DNA of 64,000 bases, taken from Chlamydiales bacterium. Lineage in GTDB: Bacteria; Chlamydiota; Chlamydiia; Chlamydiales; Rhabdochlamydiaceae. Position 1 is the stretch's first letter; every line of letters begins with the position of its first letter. Of the stretch, positions 52,250 to 60,419 are shown one piece after another. The position numbers were made by a program, and so were the translations under genes. The notes under the pieces were generated by a model, which made no database searches, had not been told where the DNA came from, and worked only from the letters and a program-made list of their open reading frames with translations. Location: positions 62,001 through 126,000 of the forward strand of contig JACPOL010000001.1 in the NCBI GenBank assembly GCA_016185065.1, read 5' to 3'.

Positions 52250-52455
52250 AAGAAGAGCGCTCGGAGAAGAGGGCCCGCCGGAGAAAATGGACAGCAACGG
52301 ACATTAAAGGACGAGCACGGACAAGAAACGGACAGGCGGGCAAGAGAGAAGGAAGCTAAGTCCACTCTTTCTTTCTTCAGCGCGTGTCCGTTTTTTGTCC
52401 ATTTCCTGTCCGTGCTCGTCCATTAAAGTCCATTTCTTCTCCGAGCGCTCTTCTT
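52250..52455. repeat. Palindromic repeat, family A copy 3, with 21-bp terminal inverted repeats
   Basis: 206 bp. The ends 52250-52270 and 52435-52455 are perfect reverse complements over 21 bases (core GAGCGCTCGGAGAAG). GGAC words start at 52289, 52299, 52309, 52319 and 52330, steps of 10-11. It is the reverse-orientation near-twin of 33639-33838. Its right end includes two bases of the ygfA stop codon (52454-52456), so it lies exactly at the 3' end of that gene. Confidence 0.92.
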
Positions 52456-53011
52456 AGAAGAGGAGAAGCTTGTCGAGCGGCATGTCGTGCGCATCAATTG
52501 GAAGTTCAGGAACGAGCTGTTCTTTGAAACCTACGCCGATGAGTAGTGGATTTAGGTTGTGGATATTTAGTGTGTGAAGGAGGTGGTCGTAGTAGCCTTT
52601 TCCATAACCAATGCGCTGCATTTTTTTGTCAAAGCCTAAACCAGGAATAAGGATGCACTCGATTTTATCTAAAGAGATTTCACTGCTGCTTTGCGAAGGT
52701 TCCCAAAGTGGCTTTCGATATTCGAGTGAGGTTAGGTCGCTTATCCGATGGATGGTAAGTTTATCGCCGCTTCTTCTCGGCAGAAGAAGTTTTTTTTCAG
52801 CTGCGAGGTGGAAATTTAGAGTTGAAAGTTGGATCTCTTCTTGAAGACTGACAAAGGAGAGAATGTAGTTGAAGTGTTGAAGTTGATCTTTCAGGTTTAA
52901 AAAGAGCGCATCTTCCGCCTCTTTGCGCCTCGCTTCACTTATTGAGGCGCGTATCTCTCTCAGAAGCGTTCTCTGCTCCGCTTTAATCGAAGACAGGCTT
53001 TCCCTTCTCAT
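52454..53011 (-). CDS. ygfA: 5-formyltetrahydrofolate cyclo-ligase
   Basis: 185 residues. Converts 5-formyl-THF to methenyl-THF. Signature GLGFDKKMQRIGYGKGYYDHLL (about residues 128-149) and an N-terminal KAEQRTLLREIRASIS helix are present. It is the last gene of the operon starting at 56337; its ATG at 53011 overlaps the lipoprotein gene by 29 bp. Its stop codon is formed at the edge of repeat A copy 3, so the native last residues may have been altered. Confidence 0.95.
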   Translation of the reverse strand: MRRESLSSIKAEQRTLLREIRASISEARRKEAEDALFLNLKDQLQHFNYILSFVSLQEEIQLSTLNFHLAAEKKLLLPRRSGDKLTIHRISDLTSLEYRKPLWEPSQSSSEISLDKIECILIPGLGFDKKMQRIGYGKGYYDHLLHTLNIHNLNPLLIGVGFKEQLVPELPIDAHDMPLDKLLLF

Positions 53012-54260
53012 AATTAACCTTTTTCAAAAACTTGCCCCACGAGTCGTAAAGTGTGGCAGTTCCGGTTCCATCATCGATCTTAGAGGTTGGTAGCTTCTCT
53101 CCCTTCTTAAAATAGGTGCCCTTGATCAACTTGTCATTATCATACTCCTCATTGAGCATGAGCGAGCCATCTCTATACCAGGCGAAGCTGAGCCCCTGCT
53201 TCTTATTCGCGCTGAGCTCGCGCTGGCTCTCCATGACACCAGTTTCATACCAGGTCTTCACAAGACCGTGGAGCGTATCCTCGTGCCAAGTTACGAGAAG
53301 CCGAGGAACAATTTTCCCCTCCTCATTTTGAGGATAGAATTCTGTCTCCTCTCCGGTCTTTCTCCCATCTCTTACCGAGTACTCACGCTCTAGAACTCCA
53401 CCATCTTGAAAGATCTGGATGAGCCCATTTGGAGCGCCTTTGTTAATTTCTACAACAGAACGCAGATCTGAGAGAAGGAAGATAGCCTGCTTGCCAGACC
53501 CATTTACAACTTCACTTAGCTGCTTTCCATCCTCTGCGAAGTAGACTCCTTTTTGTAGAAGATCCTTTTCGTAAGTTTCGCGGTATTGAATCTTTTCAGG
53601 ACCCCAGAGACCGATCGCTTCTCCCTGCTTTAATCCCTTCTCATAGTGAATCTGTTCGCGTAGGGTTCCATCCGCTGCGTAAACACTCATCACCCCTTCG
53701 ATCTCATCTTGTACGTAGGGGATCTCTTTGTGTAGCTGTCCCGATGAGTAGTAGTACTTGGAGATTCCATCGAGCGCTCCTTTGCTATATTGAATTTCAG
53801 CAAGGCACTTTCCCTGGTCGTCCCAGACCTGACTCTTTCCCTCAAAAAGCCAGCTGCTCTGTGCGATGAAGCTTAAATCTGCAACGCCTTCGATAACAGT
53901 CGCTTCCAATTTCAATTGACCATTCTCATACCACTCGCGGTAGATTCCATGAGCCCGTCCATCGACAACTTCTAAGAAGTTGGAGACCTGTCCATTGGGA
54001 TGGTAGTTGGTGAGTTGAGAGTGAGTTCGGCCCTGGGAGTCTCTTCCATAGATCCGCAGAACTTTCTGATATGATTGAGGAGAGAAGAAGTCGACGTTCT
54101 GATATTGAGAGAGCCTCTCTTTTGCGCTGATTGTTTCAGAAAAACCGTGGCGATCGACGAGCTGAATGCTGAGAAGAGGATTCGACTTCTCTTCTTGAGT
54201 TTTCTGCGCACAAGAGCTCAAAAAAACTAGCAGGACGACGACTAGTAGTCTACTTCTCAT
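52983..54260 (-). CDS. Lipoprotein with YwqK/MORN-type repeats
   Basis: 425 residues; lipobox LSSC (Cys about residue 17). The body is a chain of repeats of about 22-25 residues with the pattern YYxxGQLxxExxYxxGxxxGxxxxYxxxG (YHPNGQVSNF, WYENGQLKLEA, YYSSGQLHKE, YAADGTLREQ, WYETGVMESQ, WYRDGSLMLNE). Such repeats form an elongated beta structure and may bind protein or membrane. It overlaps the GspM-like gene by 4 bp (ATGA) and ygfA by 29 bp. Probably the outer partner of the inner-membrane pair encoded just upstream; inference. Confidence 0.82.
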   Translation of the reverse strand: MRSRLLVVVLLVFLSSCAQKTQEEKSNPLLSIQLVDRHGFSETISAKERLSQYQNVDFFSPQSYQKVLRIYGRDSQGRTHSQLTNYHPNGQVSNFLEVVDGRAHGIYREWYENGQLKLEATVIEGVADLSFIAQSSWLFEGKSQVWDDQGKCLAEIQYSKGALDGISKYYYSSGQLHKEIPYVQDEIEGVMSVYAADGTLREQIHYEKGLKQGEAIGLWGPEKIQYRETYEKDLLQKGVYFAEDGKQLSEVVNGSGKQAIFLLSDLRSVVEINKGAPNGLIQIFQDGGVLEREYSVRDGRKTGEETEFYPQNEEGKIVPRLLVTWHEDTLHGLVKTWYETGVMESQRELSANKKQGLSFAWYRDGSLMLNEEYDNDKLIKGTYFKKGEKLPTSKIDDGTGTATLYDSWGKFLKKVNYEKGKPVFD

Positions 54261-54826
54261 GGGTTTTTAACCGGTTCACGTTTAAGAATCTGCATTGTAA
54301 CCTCAAAGGCCTCTTCTTGTCCCGGGTCAAGCTTTTTCACCAGCTCAAAATTGCGGATAATTAGCTGTGGGGAGCGCTCTTGGGGAAGATGAGAGCCGAT
54401 TGCCACGCCCTCTATTAAACTTAAAACTTTTTTTAGCTCATCTTCATTGAGAAGTACGGGCTGCTTTACCTTCGCTTCGACCTCTTCGAGGAGTTCAGAA
54501 TTTTTTGGATTCTCTTCGAGAAATTGAAAGCGATTTTCGCCGCCGCCGCGCGCCGGATAAGGGGAGGAGAAGGAGAGGCTCTCCAGATGCTTTTCTAAAA
54601 AGTTAGCATCCCCCTTTTTGAGCTTGGCAAGAAGCTGCTCCTCCTTCTTCTTCTGGTCGCTGAGTTGAAGAGCTCGCTGCTCGAGAACGCTTACACTTTC
54701 GGTGAGGGTATTCAACTGCTGCATCTTGAAAAAGAAGAGGGTCAAAAAGAAGAGCACAGGCAGTGGGGAGAGCATGAGCGCGAGAAACGGGAGCTGCTCT
54801 TTCGTGATAAATGAGGGGAGCTTCAT
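54257..54826 (-). CDS. GspM/PilO-like inner-membrane protein
   Basis: 189 residues: short cytoplasmic N-terminus, one membrane segment (about 13-33, FLALMLSPLPVLFFLTLFFF), a coiled coil (about 35-75, LNTLTESVSVLEQRALQLSDQKKKEEQLLAKLKK), then a small periplasmic domain with strand-helix-strand pattern ending FEVTMQILKREP. This is the architecture of GspM/PilO. It overlaps the GspL-like gene upstream and the lipoprotein gene downstream by ATGA. The assignment rests on architecture and gene order, not on a recognised family signature. Confidence 0.6.
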   Translation of the reverse strand: MKLPSFITKEQLPFLALMLSPLPVLFFLTLFFFKMQQLNTLTESVSVLEQRALQLSDQKKKEEQLLAKLKKGDANFLEKHLESLSFSSPYPARGGGENRFQFLEENPKNSELLEEVEAKVKQPVLLNEDELKKVLSLIEGVAIGSHLPQERSPQLIIRNFELVKKLDPGQEEAFEVTMQILKREPVKNP

Positions 54827-56337
54827 CGTTTTATCCCCTTAAGAAAGAAGGAGGTGCGGTAGAGATTCTGCTCCACGTTCCAGGTCACTTCTAGTTTTGG
54901 ATTCACCAGGCCATCGCCCTTCATGAGAGCTTCGCGCAGCTGCCTTGCAGCAGCAGGTGTTGTGGAGGTGAACTTCAGTTCGACTTTAGCTAGATAGGGC
55001 TCGCGCGCACCGCCCAGTTTGGGGTACTTCGTAAGATCGTAACGCACCTCTTTTAGATCGATCTCATTTTCTAAAAGCGGGTGGCTGCTTAGCCAGGCGA
55101 GCAGGTCGGCAACTTTTGGAGCCGTAGAAACAAGGGGAAAGGGGGCCTTCTCTTTTGCAAGAGCCTCCTCACAAAGTGAGATTCCCTCTTCGAGAGTTTC
55201 AAAAGAGGCATTTTTTGCAGGAGTAAATGCCGCTAGCTTCTCTTTCAGCTCGCTCGCTTTTTTTGAGGAGATGATCTCTCCTCCGAAAATAAGGGCTAGA
55301 GTCAAAAATAGAGAGGAGGCGAGAGCATATAGTGAGAGCTGGGTACGCCTGTTTTGAAGCTTAATCGGCGTGAACTCCCCCTGACGAAATTGGGTAGGGG
55401 CCTTTCGGGAAAGGCCATCCAGAGCGAGTCCGATGGGGATGGCAAACGCCCCCATCTCGCTCTCTTCAAGGAGGGAGAGGCCGAGATCCATCTCGATGTG
55501 ACTCTTCAAGTTAAAGCTTGAACCTATCCGAATAAAATTCCCGTCTATATTTCGGCCATTTTGGCCAAATCTCCTAAATTTTTCCTCGGCTGTAGTTTCT
55601 CCAATACTGTCTTCGGAAAAATTTAGGAGATTTGTCTCAAAATCTTCCGAAATCTCATAGGGAATTTTATTCGGATAGGTTCCTGAGAGCTCCCGACCAG
55701 TTAACAGAAGTTTAGTCGGAGAAGAGGCCGCCCTCTTTTTTAAGAAGGTGAGCGCGCGGTCCAGCTCTTTTTGCATGAGGAGTTCGGAGAAGTTTTGAGA
55801 TCCCAGCGAGAAGGCGTAGATCTGCTCCAATTTGCCATCCAAGATGAGGCCGCAGAAGCTCTTCTCCTGACCGATATGCAGAAAAAAGAGCTCTCTCTCG
55901 TCGGGAAAAAAGTGTGAGGCGAAAGAGCAGATCGCAGATGGAGCGCAAGAGATCTGATCGGGATCTAAGCGCAGAGATCTCATCCGTGCGAGGTGATCGT
56001 TTAATAGTGTTTTTGTGGTGGCTAGGAGAGAGACGCCTGTCTCTCCGCCCTCTCTTTTGCTAAAAAAGGGAAGGACGACTGTCTCTTCAGGAGCGTAGGG
56101 AAGCGCCGCCTCCGCCTGGAAGGGAAGAACTCTTCGAATCGCATGGCGGCTTCTCAATTTCAATGTGAGTCTACGCAGAATGATCTCGTCGCAGTCGAGC
56201 CCCGAAACGACCTTTGTAGAGGGCGCTAGAGTCTCAACAAGAGTTCCAACTGCTTTAATCTCGAGCTTCTTTTTATGCAGATGGAGAGTGGCGTATAGAA
56301 CCTCATCTCCATCGGGGAAAACACTTGTAACTTCCAT
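54823..56337 (-). CDS. GspL/PilM-PilN-like protein carrying an in-frame palindromic insertion
   Basis: 504 residues. Residues 1-310 look like an actin-like (ASKHA) cytoplasmic domain (VLPFQAEAALPYAPEETVV, LRLDPDQISCAPSAICSFA, ELFFLHIGQEKSFCGLILDGKLEQIYAFSLGSQNFSE, MGAFAIPIGLALDGL); one membrane segment follows (about 332-352) and then a periplasmic ferredoxin-like region (EVRYDLTKYPK...LAKVELKFTSTTPAAARQLREALMKG). This is the GspL, or fused PilM-PilN, layout. Residues about 219-273 (roughly GTYPNKIPYEI to IRIGSS) are encoded by a 163-bp palindrome, an unusual low-complexity insert. First gene of a four-gene overlapping operon ending in ygfA. Confidence 0.65.
   Translation of the reverse strand: MEVTSVFPDGDEVLYATLHLHKKKLEIKAVGTLVETLAPSTKVVSGLDCDEIILRRLTLKLRSRHAIRRVLPFQAEAALPYAPEETVVLPFFSKREGGETGVSLLATTKTLLNDHLARMRSLRLDPDQISCAPSAICSFASHFFPDERELFFLHIGQEKSFCGLILDGKLEQIYAFSLGSQNFSELLMQKELDRALTFLKKRAASSPTKLLLTGRELSGTYPNKIPYEISEDFETNLLNFSEDSIGETTAEEKFRRFGQNGRNIDGNFIRIGSSFNLKSHIEMDLGLSLLEESEMGAFAIPIGLALDGLSRKAPTQFRQGEFTPIKLQNRRTQLSLYALASSLFLTLALIFGGEIISSKKASELKEKLAAFTPAKNASFETLEEGISLCEEALAKEKAPFPLVSTAPKVADLLAWLSSHPLLENEIDLKEVRYDLTKYPKLGGAREPYLAKVELKFTSTTPAAARQLREALMKGDGLVNPKLEVTWNVEQNLYRTSFFLKGIKR
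55520..55682. repeat. Palindromic element inside the GspL-like coding sequence
   Basis: Nested inverted repeat: outer arms 55520-55542 and 55660-55682 are perfect over 23 bases; middle arms ATTTCGG 55549-55555 with CCGAAAT 55647-55653; inner arms 55566-55585 and 55615-55634 are perfect over 20 bases. The whole could form a long hairpin with a 29-base loop. It is read through in frame without a stop. Confidence 0.92.
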
Positions 56338-56438
56338 GGTAAGAGAGTTTACATCTTATGCTCCTCAAATCCAAGAAATTCTTGTTAAGAAATCTTTATT
56401 AATTTCTAAAAACAGTCATTATAGTAGGATTAAGGGCA

Positions 56439-56690
56439 ATGTTAGCTTATCTTATTCACATCCTCTTCTTCGTCTACACAGCGCTGATCTTCGTCAGAGT
56501 GGTGGGCTCCTGGTTTCCCGCTTTTGCCGGGCACCCGATCATGCTCTTTATTAAAAAGTTAACAGACCCCTACCTCAACGCCTTCCGCCGCATCATCCCC
56601 CCGATTGGCGGCGCACTCGACCTAAGCCCCCTCCTCGGCTTTTTTGTTCTCCAGATCGCAGAACAGTTTATCTTAAGATTCTTCAGATGA
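56439..56690 (+). CDS. yggT: YggT-family membrane protein
   Basis: 83 residues with two membrane segments flanking the typical central loop PIMLFIKKLTDPYLNAFRRIIPPIGGALDLSPLLGFFVL. AAGGG lies just before the ATG. Divergent from the GspL-like operon; overlaps acylphosphatase by ATGA. The family is linked to envelope or division functions elsewhere; role here unknown. Confidence 0.88.
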   Translation: MLAYLIHILFFVYTALIFVRVVGSWFPAFAGHPIMLFIKKLTDPYLNAFRRIIPPIGGALDLSPLLGFFVLQIAEQFILRFFR

Positions 56691-56953
56691 GCACAGGATC
56701 CCGCGCCATCTTTGCAGGAAGAGTCCAGGGCGTCGGCTTCCGCGCAACAGCAAAGCGTCACGCTGACAAGCTGGATATCACGGGATATGCGAAGAACCTA
56801 CCAGATGGAAGCGTCGAGATCGTCATGCAAGGCGAAAAGACCAAACTCGTGTTTCTAATCGCCGAGCTAAAAAAAGCCTTCCCAGAGGCCCGCCTCGAGA
56901 GCCTATCCAACCTTAGCCTCAGCAGCCTAAAAAATTTATTCGAAATTCTTTGA
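56687..56953 (+). CDS. acyP: Acylphosphatase
   Basis: 88 residues, normal size. GRVQGVGFR (catalytic Arg) and GYAKNLPDGSVEIV (catalytic Asn) are both present. Hydrolyses acyl phosphates. Coupled to yggT by ATGA overlap. Its last codons (after SSLK) lie in a 29-bp segment that recurs exactly at 59135-59163, so its 3' end may be part of an insertion boundary. Confidence 0.93.
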   Translation: MSTGSRAIFAGRVQGVGFRATAKRHADKLDITGYAKNLPDGSVEIVMQGEKTKLVFLIAELKKAFPEARLESLSNLSLSSLKNLFEIL

Positions 56954-56955
56954 TC
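56927..56955 (+). repeat. 29-bp direct repeat, left copy (3' end of acylphosphatase gene)
   Basis: Identical over 29 bases to 59135-59163 (CTAAAAAATTTATTCGAAAT and the next nine bases), followed by G-AGCG against T-AGCG. The two copies bracket family C copy 2 and the 629-residue gene, 2.2 kb apart. Confidence 0.9.
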
Positions 56956-56992
56956 GAGCGCATAGCGAGATCCCTAGTCTTCAAGAGTAAAA

Positions 56993-57106
56993 AACAGGAT
57001 CCGCTTCGCTAGCAGGATCGTCGCTAAACGCGACGGCAGGATAGAAGAAATTCCGAAAATCCTGCCGCACCGAAGGGGCGATCCTGCAAGCGAAGCGGAT
57101 CCTGTT
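56993..57106. repeat. Cloverleaf-like palindromic repeat, family C copy 2
   Basis: Outer arms AACAGGATCCGCTTCGCT (56993-57010) and 57089-57106 are perfect over 18 bases; next arms GCAGGATCG (57012-57020) and CGATCCTGC (57079-57087). Inside are a hairpin GTCGCtaaacGCGAC, a stem CGGCAGGAT/ATCCTGCCG, and a short hairpin around CACCGAAGGGG. Related to 8888-9012. It lies downstream of acylphosphatase and of the convergent 629-residue gene; no other gene in 56954-57170. Confidence 0.9.
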
Positions 57107-57170
57107 ATTTTCTTTATGACACAAAAAGAAGAGTTAAGAGTTTTTTAAGTTTCTTCGAAGATGCGGAAGC

Positions 57171-59060
57171 TTAGTAAAGAGTTACAAGACGAGCAACATC
57201 CGGTTCTGCTTTTCTCTCCTCATAGCCTGTTTCGATCTCAACGGGCAATGGGTCGACTTTATAACCTTCTAGTTTACCGCAAACTTCTGCAGCTTCCTTT
57301 CGAAGCGCATCTGAAAGCTCTTGATTTTTGGCCGCTTCGCTGCTCTTCATGCAGAGCAGTTGTTTTAATTCGGGTGGGGTTTGATCGAGCGGAAAAAGGA
57401 AGTTGAGCGCTATTTTATAATGATGCTTATCAATTAGTTGTAAAAATAACGGAGCTGCGGCCTCTGCCATTTTGTCGCGAAGCTTGCCCATTGCTGCGCG
57501 GCCATCTTCTGATATTATGGAGACAGCCATTACCTTGAGCGCGCCAAAGAAAGAGGCAGCTTCTGGCAGATCTGAGGATCGAAGAAAGTAGGCGAAGAGA
57601 GTTTCTGCAATTCTATTTGCAGCTTCTCGAGCTTTTCCCACAAGTCCTGCCTCGCGGAAACGGAGATACTTAACGTAAAATGATATGTTGGGATCGTTTC
57701 GGAACCATACCGTTTCAGTAAGAGAGAGAAAAAGCTTCGAGGCGGCCTCGCTTTCTTTTAGGACGAGACAGGCACCTATATAAGCCTCTATTCGAAGTAG
57801 GAACTGATCAAGATGCTCGGGTGCCACGACATCAACATGGGCGAGAGCTCGCGCCGCGTGTGCGTAGTTTCCTTTTAGAAACAGTGTTTGAGCCAAATAC
57901 ATGAGCTTCGGGCTAGATAGTATGCCAGGAGCAGTTGAAAGTATGGCTCTCGATGCATGGTCTGCGGCGCCGCACGCGATGCGAGCTTCGATGAATCTGT
58001 ATAAAAACGAGTCGTGGTCATAGGGAAGCATCATGGAGAGAGAGAGTTGAAACTCCTCTTCTGTAAGAACGGGTTTATTGAGTAGCCCGTCTTTAACTCG
58101 ATTCTTTATTTCATTTAACTCACCCAAAGGCGAGTAGGCTGTTCCCCAGAGGCGACGGTGCTGCTGTGCCAATTGCCATGTGCTCATGAGCTCCCCTCTC
58201 GATAGGCATCCTCTGAAGATAGCCATTTCTAAATTCCCGAAGCGCGATCCAGATACTAAAGCGTAAGAAAAGTCGGGGTAGTATTCTGTGACAGGAGAGA
58301 AGAAGAGCCGAGACAAGCAGCGAGCAGCCTGGGATGGGCTGCCCTCTTTCATCGCCCTATCGGCAGCATGAAAAAAGAAAAGATTTAAGCATCTAGCGAT
58401 GGGCTTGAGTTGCTTGCCAGCTGCATCTTTTGCACTCACTTCCTTGACTTCCTTGGATATGGGAACGTCCCAATATGCATGCGGGTCTTGCCTATACTTA
58501 TCTAAAGTTTGAGATACGATAAGATCGAATTTTGAGTTGTGCGCTTGATGAAGGGCATTTCCAAGCTCGAGTAGCCGGTCAAAAGAGAAGGCTCGAAGCC
58601 GCGATGCACGCTCTTCGTTAGTTCTAGCTTGGGGAAAAAATTGCAGATCTATATTGCCCGGCAGCACATCAAAGGCGTTAATCGTCTTCTCCAAGAAAGG
58701 AACGAAAAAATCGCGGGGATAGGAGCTATAGTTAATCACGGCTGGTTGAATTTGAGCTGTTAATAAGCTTTGCAGCTTATCGATCTCCGGGGTGAACCCC
58801 AAGCATCTCAGTAGGCAGTTCCATATCTGCAATAAGATGCCTATCTTTGCCTCATAGCCCGAGATAATGGAAGCCGCGATCTGCCGCACGTCTCTTTCAG
58901 GGCTTGAAATGGAGTAGTATAGGGACTGTGAGAGCGTCCTTACAAAAACAAGCGCAGACTGCGTCTTCTCCGCCTGCCTCTCAATTACGACCTCTCTCGT
59001 CCCCTGATCTACTTGAATGGAGAAATAGCGCCCTACGCCCTGTGTTATTCCTGGTGCCAT
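57171..59060 (-). CDS. Large helical protein of unknown function
   Basis: 629 residues, soluble, no signal peptide. Mostly helix-turn-helix repeats of TPR/Sel1-like appearance (for example LMYLAQTLFLKGNYAHAARALAHVD, FLLRIEAYIGACLVLKESEAASKLF, YVKYLRFREAGLVGKAREAANRIAETLFAY). The N-terminal ~60 residues (GVGRYFSIQVDQGTREVVIERQAE) are beta-rich. It stands alone between family C copy 2 and a 203-bp gap and is bracketed by 29-bp direct repeats. Candidate secreted effector or scaffold by architecture; I do not recognise the family. Confidence 0.65.
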   Translation of the reverse strand: MAPGITQGVGRYFSIQVDQGTREVVIERQAEKTQSALVFVRTLSQSLYYSISSPERDVRQIAASIISGYEAKIGILLQIWNCLLRCLGFTPEIDKLQSLLTAQIQPAVINYSSYPRDFFVPFLEKTINAFDVLPGNIDLQFFPQARTNEERASRLRAFSFDRLLELGNALHQAHNSKFDLIVSQTLDKYRQDPHAYWDVPISKEVKEVSAKDAAGKQLKPIARCLNLFFFHAADRAMKEGSPSQAARCLSRLFFSPVTEYYPDFSYALVSGSRFGNLEMAIFRGCLSRGELMSTWQLAQQHRRLWGTAYSPLGELNEIKNRVKDGLLNKPVLTEEEFQLSLSMMLPYDHDSFLYRFIEARIACGAADHASRAILSTAPGILSSPKLMYLAQTLFLKGNYAHAARALAHVDVVAPEHLDQFLLRIEAYIGACLVLKESEAASKLFLSLTETVWFRNDPNISFYVKYLRFREAGLVGKAREAANRIAETLFAYFLRSSDLPEAASFFGALKVMAVSIISEDGRAAMGKLRDKMAEAAAPLFLQLIDKHHYKIALNFLFPLDQTPPELKQLLCMKSSEAAKNQELSDALRKEAAEVCGKLEGYKVDPLPVEIETGYEERKAEPDVARLVTLY

Positions 59061-59134
59061 AGATAACCTTTTAATAATAACCAGCCATTATACAGCTTTT
59101 ATTCTTTAAAGAATAATCAACTCCAAAGGCTAAA

Positions 59135-59163
59135 CTAAAAAATTTATTCGAAATTCTTTGATC
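59135..59163 (+). repeat. 29-bp direct repeat, right copy
   Basis: Exact copy of 56927-56955, here non-coding, just upstream of the 629-residue gene on its 5' side. The rest of the gap 59061-59263 contains nothing else I can name. Confidence 0.9.
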
Positions 59164-59263
59164 TAGCGTAGTGGAGCAGAATAATACGACTCTTTTTTGG
59201 AGTGCGTGCGACTTGTCGCCGCTTTTCTCGAGATCGACCTGGCGATCTCTCCTTAAAGAAACA

Positions 59264-59743
59264 TCAGTTTTTTAGGTTTTCTTCGAAGATGGCGAGGAGA
59301 CGGGCGATGTTAGCGTCCGTGTCTTTAAAGGAGAGGGCGGAGGAGGGAGCTCTCTTTTTCTTCTTCTTTTTGAGAATGAGGGCGAAGAAGTCGCTGATGT
59401 CCAGCGTCTCGGCGCCATACCTTTTCGCTTTGCGGATGAGGTCTCTATCGCCGGTAATGACGCTCTTCTGCTTCGGGTTTTTAGCGGAGCTGAGCATTTC
59501 GAGGATATAGTCGTCCGCGCTGAGGCCCTCTGATGTGAAGACGACTTCGACAGCTTCGAGCTTGTAGCTGCTGATGCCAACGGCGCGCTTCTCCGAACCG
59601 TCGAAGATGACGGTGACATGGAGGCCGGCTTCAGCGATCTCCTCATCTAGAGCTTTGAGAATGCGCTCGCGGGTGCGCTGAAGGGGTCGGGGATTTTTCA
59701 CCTCTCTAAACAGCAGATTGTAGCCGTCTAGAAGGTAGTCCAT
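59264..59743 (-). CDS. YacP/Rae1-type NYN-domain endoribonuclease
   Basis: 159 residues with the NYN fold: LLDGYNLLF at the N-terminus, VTVIFDGSEK, SADDYILEML and SVITGDRDLIRKAKRYGAE supply the conserved acidic residues. A lysine-rich run (KKKKKKRAPSS) near the C-terminus may bind RNA. The B. subtilis relative cleaves mRNA on the ribosome. Follows rdgB by 2 bp on the same strand. Confidence 0.87.
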   Translation of the reverse strand: MDYLLDGYNLLFREVKNPRPLQRTRERILKALDEEIAEAGLHVTVIFDGSEKRAVGISSYKLEAVEVVFTSEGLSADDYILEMLSSAKNPKQKSVITGDRDLIRKAKRYGAETLDISDFFALILKKKKKKRAPSSALSFKDTDANIARLLAIFEENLKN

Positions 59744-59745
59744 GC

Positions 59746-60354
59746 TTATGTTGCGGTGGCAAAGGAGATGGATTCTAGCGTGGGGAGGATCTTGTCGAGG
59801 GCCTTGCGTCTGTGGGAGATGCGGTTTTTGGTCTCTTCATCGATCTCGGCGAATGTTTTACTATACTCATACTTGAGGAAGAGGGGATCGTAGCCGAAGC
59901 CGTGATTTCCCTTCTCTTCTGTGATGATAGAGCCTTCGCAGAGGCCGCTAACAGCGCGCACGACTCCTTGAGGCGAGGCGAGCACGATCCAGCATTCGAA
60001 GTAGGCGGTTCTCTCAGATTCTGTGAGGGGGCGCATCATCTCGAGAAGTTTTTTGCGGTTGTCTTTGTCGGTTGCCCCCTCTCCTGCGAAGCGAGCGGAG
60101 CGGACTCCAGGCTCTCCTTTGAGGGCGGGGACGACGAGGCCCGAATCATCAGCGATCACCCACTTGTCGAGTGCCTGAGCCGCATGGAGGGCTTTTAGGC
60201 GTGCGTTCTCTTCGAACGTCTTGCCCGTCTCTTCGGGGGGCTGATAGTTAGGAAAGTCGAGCAGGGAGAGGAGATCTAGAAAGCGGAGCTGCTTTAAAAT
60301 GGAACGGCACTCGCGAATTTTATGCACGTTGCTGCTCGCGATGACAAGTTCCAT
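59746..60354 (-). CDS. rdgB: RdgB/HAM1 non-canonical purine NTP pyrophosphatase
   Basis: About 202 residues from the ATG at 60354 (MELVIASSNVHKIRE), chosen because GGGAGAAGAG lies just upstream; an ATG at 60411 would add an atypical N-terminus. SSNVHKIREC, TGKTFEENARLKA, VIADDSGLVVPALKGEPGVRSARFAG, GFGYDPLF and ISHRRKAL are the family motifs. Hydrolyses ITP, XTP and their deoxy forms. Precedes the YacP-like gene; lies after greA by 65 bp. Confidence 0.95.
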   Translation of the reverse strand: MELVIASSNVHKIRECRSILKQLRFLDLLSLLDFPNYQPPEETGKTFEENARLKALHAAQALDKWVIADDSGLVVPALKGEPGVRSARFAGEGATDKDNRKKLLEMMRPLTESERTAYFECWIVLASPQGVVRAVSGLCEGSIITEEKGNHGFGYDPLFLKYEYSKTFAEIDEETKNRISHRRKALDKILPTLESISFATAT

Positions 60355-60419
60355 ATCTCTTCTCCCTGCGCTAGGACTGGTATATACCAAGAGCTGATTT
60401 TGGTATAACACCTGTAGAG

